From: an uncultured Adlercreutzia sp.
GTDB taxonomy: Bacteria; Actinomycetota; Coriobacteriia; Coriobacteriales; Eggerthellaceae
NCBI RefSeq assembly: GCF_958431955.1
Contig: NZ_CAUASN010000057.1
Coordinates: 1 to 8,500, forward strand
Length of the DNA: 8,500 nt
Direction of reading: 5' to 3'
The position numbers were made by a program, and so were the translations under genes. How positions within the stretch are numbered: position 1 is the stretch's first letter; every line of letters begins with the position of its first letter. The notes below the pieces were generated by a model, which did not search any database, was not told the DNA's origin, and saw only the letters and a list, made by a program, of their open reading frames with translations. This document shows positions 6,260-8,500 of the stretch, piece after piece.

Positions 6260-6886
6260 TTAGGCGAGCGCCTCCTTCACGTCGGCGTAGACCACCTCGG
6301 GGTCGCGGTCGCCGTCGATGGTGACGAGCAGATCGCAGCCGCGGTAGTAGTCGATGAGCGGGCTCGTGGAGGTCTCGTACACGTCGAGGCGATTGCGCAC
6401 GGTGGCCTCGTTGTCGTCGTCGCGCTGGTACATCTCGCCGCCGCACTTCGGGCAGGTATCCCCATCGGCCGCGCTGCCGATGTAGCCGCAGGCGCGGCAC
6501 ATGCGGCGGGACGTGAGTCGGCCCACGATAACCTCGGGATCCACGTCGATGAGCAGGGCCGCATCCAGCGGACGGCCCAGCTTGGAAAGCTCGGCGTCGA
6601 GCGCCACGGCCTGGGCCGAGGTGCGGGGGAAGCCGTCCAGGATGAAGCCGTTGGCCGTATCGGCGTCCTGCAGACGCTCGGTGACCAGGCCGATGATGAC
6701 GTCGTCGGGAACCAGGTCGCCGGCGTCCATGTAGGACTTGGCCTTCAGACCCAGCTCGGTCCCGGCCGCCACCGCCGCGCGCAGCATGTCGCCCGTGGAG
6801 ATGTGCGGAAGCTCGAACTCCTGCACCAGCTTGGCCGCCTGGGTGCCCTTGCCAGCACCGGGTGCTCCCAGAAGCACGATGTTCAT
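6260..6886 (-). CDS. adk: Adenylate kinase (zinc-type LID)
   Basis: Cytoplasmic enzyme converting ATP + AMP to 2 ADP, keeping adenine nucleotides balanced; 208 residues. The P-loop GAPGAGKGT is at 7-15 (Lys13). STGDMLR (30-36) and DGFPRT (84-89, Arg88) are the AMP-binding motifs. GRLTSRR (122-128) opens the LID. The LID has four cysteines, Cys130, Cys133, Cys145 and Cys148, a structural zinc site like that of Bacillus-type enzymes, but with only 11 residues between the two pairs (16 in the B. stearothermophilus enzyme). QRDDD (154-158) and the VRNRL arginines (164, 166) complete the active site. AAAGGA (6894-6899) lies 7 bases before the ATG. It follows secY by 33 bases and is probably co-transcribed with it, the usual secY-adk order of the spc operon. 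No map or infA follows. Confidence 0.98.
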   Translation of the reverse strand: MNIVLLGAPGAGKGTQAAKLVQEFELPHISTGDMLRAAVAAGTELGLKAKSYMDAGDLVPDDVIIGLVTERLQDADTANGFILDGFPRTSAQAVALDAELSKLGRPLDAALLIDVDPEVIVGRLTSRRMCRACGYIGSAADGDTCPKCGGEMYQRDDDNEATVRNRLDVYETSTSPLIDYYRGCDLLVTIDGDRDPEVVYADVKEALA

Positions 6887-6919
6887 GAAAACATCCTTTC
6901 GTTTCGAGTCGCGGCTCTT

Positions 6920-8200
6920 CTACTTGAAGAAGCCCTCGTAGTTGTACATCTTCAGCTGACTCTCGATCTTGCTCATGGTGTCCAGCGCAACGCCGATCAT
7001 GATGAGGATGGACGTGCCGCCGAAGGCCTGGATGAGCTGATTGTTCGTGAAGTAGAAGATGATGGTGGGCACCACGGCGATGGCCGCGATGAAGATGCCG
7101 CCCGGAAGCGTCACGCGGTTGATGACGTTCTTGATGTACTGCACGGTAGCCGTACCGGGGCGCACGCCGGGGATGAAGCCGCCCTGCTTGCGGATGTTGT
7201 CAGCGGTCTCCTCGGGGTTGAACACCATGGAGGTGTAGAAGTACGCAAAGAACACGATAAGCAGCACCGTGAGCAGCCAGTTCAGCCAGCCGGTGGAGCA
7301 CCAGTTCGCGAACGTGGTCAGCCACTCCACATTGAAGATGGCCGCCAGCTGCGCCGGGAAGTAGATGAGGCAGCTCGCGAAGATGATCGGGATAACGCCC
7401 GCGGCGTTCACCTTCAGCGGGATGTAGGTGGACTGGCCACCCATCATCTTGCGGCCCTGGACGCGCTTGGCGTAGTTCACCGGGATGCGGCGCTGGGCGC
7501 GCTCGACGAAGATGATCATCGGGATGCACACCAGCACCACGGCCAGGATGACGAGGGTGAGCGCGATGCCCGTACCCATGTCGCTCGTGAGGTTCACCGA
7601 CGAGAAGATGGCGGAGGGCACGCGGGACACGATGCTCACGAAGATGATGAGCGACATGCCGTTGCCGATGCCGCGCTGAGTGATCAGCTCGCCCATCCAC
7701 ATGATGAACGCGGTGCCGGCCACGAGGGTGAACACGATGATGGCATCCGTGAGCAGCTCGGGAACCTCGGTGGAGAACTGCACGCCGTAGGCCGGCGACT
7801 TGAACAGCAGCAAGTAGCCGATCGCGTTGATCAGGCCCAGGCCCAACGTGAGGTAGCGGGTGACCTGGGTGATCTTGCGGCGCCCGGTGTCGCCTTCGCG
7901 GGCCCAGCGGCCCACAGCCGGGATAACGCCCTGCATCAGCTGCATGATGATGGATGCGGTGATGTAGGGCATGATGCCCAGCGAGAACACCGAGAAGTTG
8001 GACAGCGCGCCACCGGTGAACAGGTCCAGCATGGTCATGGCCACGCCGGTGTCCTGGAAGGCCGTGGCAAACTCATGGAAGGGAATGCCCGGAACCGGCA
8101 CGTAGGCGCCGAAGCGATAGAGCGCGAGAATCGCCAGCGTGAAGAGGATCTTCTTGCGCAGCTCCGGAACCTTGAATGCGTCAAGAATAGACCTTAGCAA
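6920..8200 (-). CDS. secY: Preprotein translocase subunit SecY
   Basis: Channel-forming subunit of the SecYEG translocon in the cytoplasmic membrane; 426 residues, normal for the family, with ten expected membrane spans. Recognisable blocks in order: VPELRKKILFTLAILALYRFG (N-terminus into TM1, 11-31), the plug and TM2 region FTGGALSNFSVFSLGIMPYI (61-80), GIGNGMSLIIF (177-187), IPVNYAKR (239-246), PLKVNAAGVIPIIFA (261-275), NPEETADNIRKQGGFIPGVR (328-347, cytosolic loop that contacts ribosome and SecA) and FGGTSILIMIGVALDT (393-408). The start is TTG at 8200: it gives the usual SecY N-terminus, and GGAGGAAAGG (8211-8220) lies 10 bases upstream. The TTG lies within the last two codons of rplO, so translation is probably coupled. 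adk follows after 33 bases. Confidence 0.98.
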   Translation of the reverse strand: MLRSILDAFKVPELRKKILFTLAILALYRFGAYVPVPGIPFHEFATAFQDTGVAMTMLDLFTGGALSNFSVFSLGIMPYITASIIMQLMQGVIPAVGRWAREGDTGRRKITQVTRYLTLGLGLINAIGYLLLFKSPAYGVQFSTEVPELLTDAIIVFTLVAGTAFIMWMGELITQRGIGNGMSLIIFVSIVSRVPSAIFSSVNLTSDMGTGIALTLVILAVVLVCIPMIIFVERAQRRIPVNYAKRVQGRKMMGGQSTYIPLKVNAAGVIPIIFASCLIYFPAQLAAIFNVEWLTTFANWCSTGWLNWLLTVLLIVFFAYFYTSMVFNPEETADNIRKQGGFIPGVRPGTATVQYIKNVINRVTLPGGIFIAAIAVVPTIIFYFTNNQLIQAFGGTSILIMIGVALDTMSKIESQLKMYNYEGFFK

Positions 8201-8500
8201 GGCTCTTCGACCTTTCCTCCAGCCGCCTCGATCTTCGCCTTGGCGGTAGCGGACACCTTATCGACGCGCACGGTGAGGGCCTTGGTGATCTCGCCGTCGC
8301 CGAGCACCTTCACGAGGGCGTCGGCATGCTTGATGATGCCCTTGGCCTTCAGGGAGTCGCCGTCCACCACGTCGCCGGCCTCGAACTTGGCCTCCAGGCG
8401 GCTCACGTTCACGGGCAGGTACTCGACGCGGTTGAAGTTGCGGAAGCCGGGGAGCTTCGGCAGACGACGGGCGAGCGGGGTCTGGCCGCCCTCGAAGCCG
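8194..8500 (-). CDS. rplO: 50S ribosomal protein L15, C-terminal part (gene runs off the right edge)
   Basis: Component of the large ribosomal subunit. The open frame covers 101 residues plus stop, beginning GFEGGQTPLARRLPKLPGF, the conserved L15 segment (G-F-E-G-G-Q-x-P-L-x-R-R-L-P-K), and ending in the typical C-terminal part with GDGEITKALTVRVDKVSATAKAKIEAAGG. The N-terminal Gly/Lys/Arg-rich third lies beyond base 8500. The TAA stop at 8194-8196 lies inside secY, whose TTG begins 4 bases before that stop; rplO-secY is the standard spc operon order. Confidence 0.97.
   Translation of the reverse strand, partial: GFEGGQTPLARRLPKLPGFRNFNRVEYLPVNVSRLEAKFEAGDVVDGDSLKAKGIIKHADALVKVLGDGEITKALTVRVDKVSATAKAKIEAAGGKVEEPC

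Noticed and set aside
6803..8197. A 464-codon plus-strand open frame opposite secY
   Set aside because: Antisense shadow of secY rich in His/Asp/Gly; secY on the other strand is unambiguous.

Overview
The window is high-GC bacterial DNA from what looks like an anaerobic actinobacterium, most plausibly class Coriobacteriia (Eggerthellaceae-like). This rests on the strong GC bias, a homodimeric-type pyruvate:ferredoxin oxidoreductase, a Tat-type lipoprotein solute-binding protein, a zinc-type adenylate kinase and an apparently leaderless promoter. The taxon is an inference; no database search was possible.

Layout. 1-1309 (minus) is the N-terminal 436 residues of pyruvate:ferredoxin oxidoreductase (nifJ/porA type), running off the left edge. 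1310-2057 is a 748-base non-coding interval between two divergent genes. It holds a small inverted repeat in the nifJ leader, a possible nifJ extended -10, a degenerate 15-base tandem array, a cluster of GGGCGACTTTCCG-type repeats including a perfect 17-bp hairpin, and the promoter of the next gene. 2058-3821 (plus) is an orphan family 5 (Dpp/Opp type) substrate-binding lipoprotein with a twin-arginine signal. 3822-3952 is a very GC-rich convergent gap with a C9 run. 3953-6142 (minus) is a 729-residue polytopic membrane protein with GT-C glycosyltransferase-like features and an N-terminal extracytoplasmic domain. 6143-6259 carries a hairpin and a TATAAT placed so that the mRNA should start at or next to the ATG. 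6260-8500 (minus) is the end of the spc ribosomal protein operon: rplO (partial), secY, adk.

How the genes relate. rplO-secY-adk form a tight, co-transcribed housekeeping block; secY starts with TTG inside the last codons of rplO. The operon seems to stop after adk, at a hairpin, rather than continuing into map-infA as in many bacteria, and an unrelated membrane-protein gene with its own promoter follows on the same strand. PFOR links pyruvate oxidation to ferredoxin reduction and acetyl-CoA production. The binding protein delivers a peptide-like or other small solute to a transporter not encoded here.

I see no defence system, mobile element, CRISPR array or RNA gene. The least explained sequence is the repeat-rich interval at 1560-1920. 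Several long open frames lying opposite the real genes are high-GC shadows and are not annotated.
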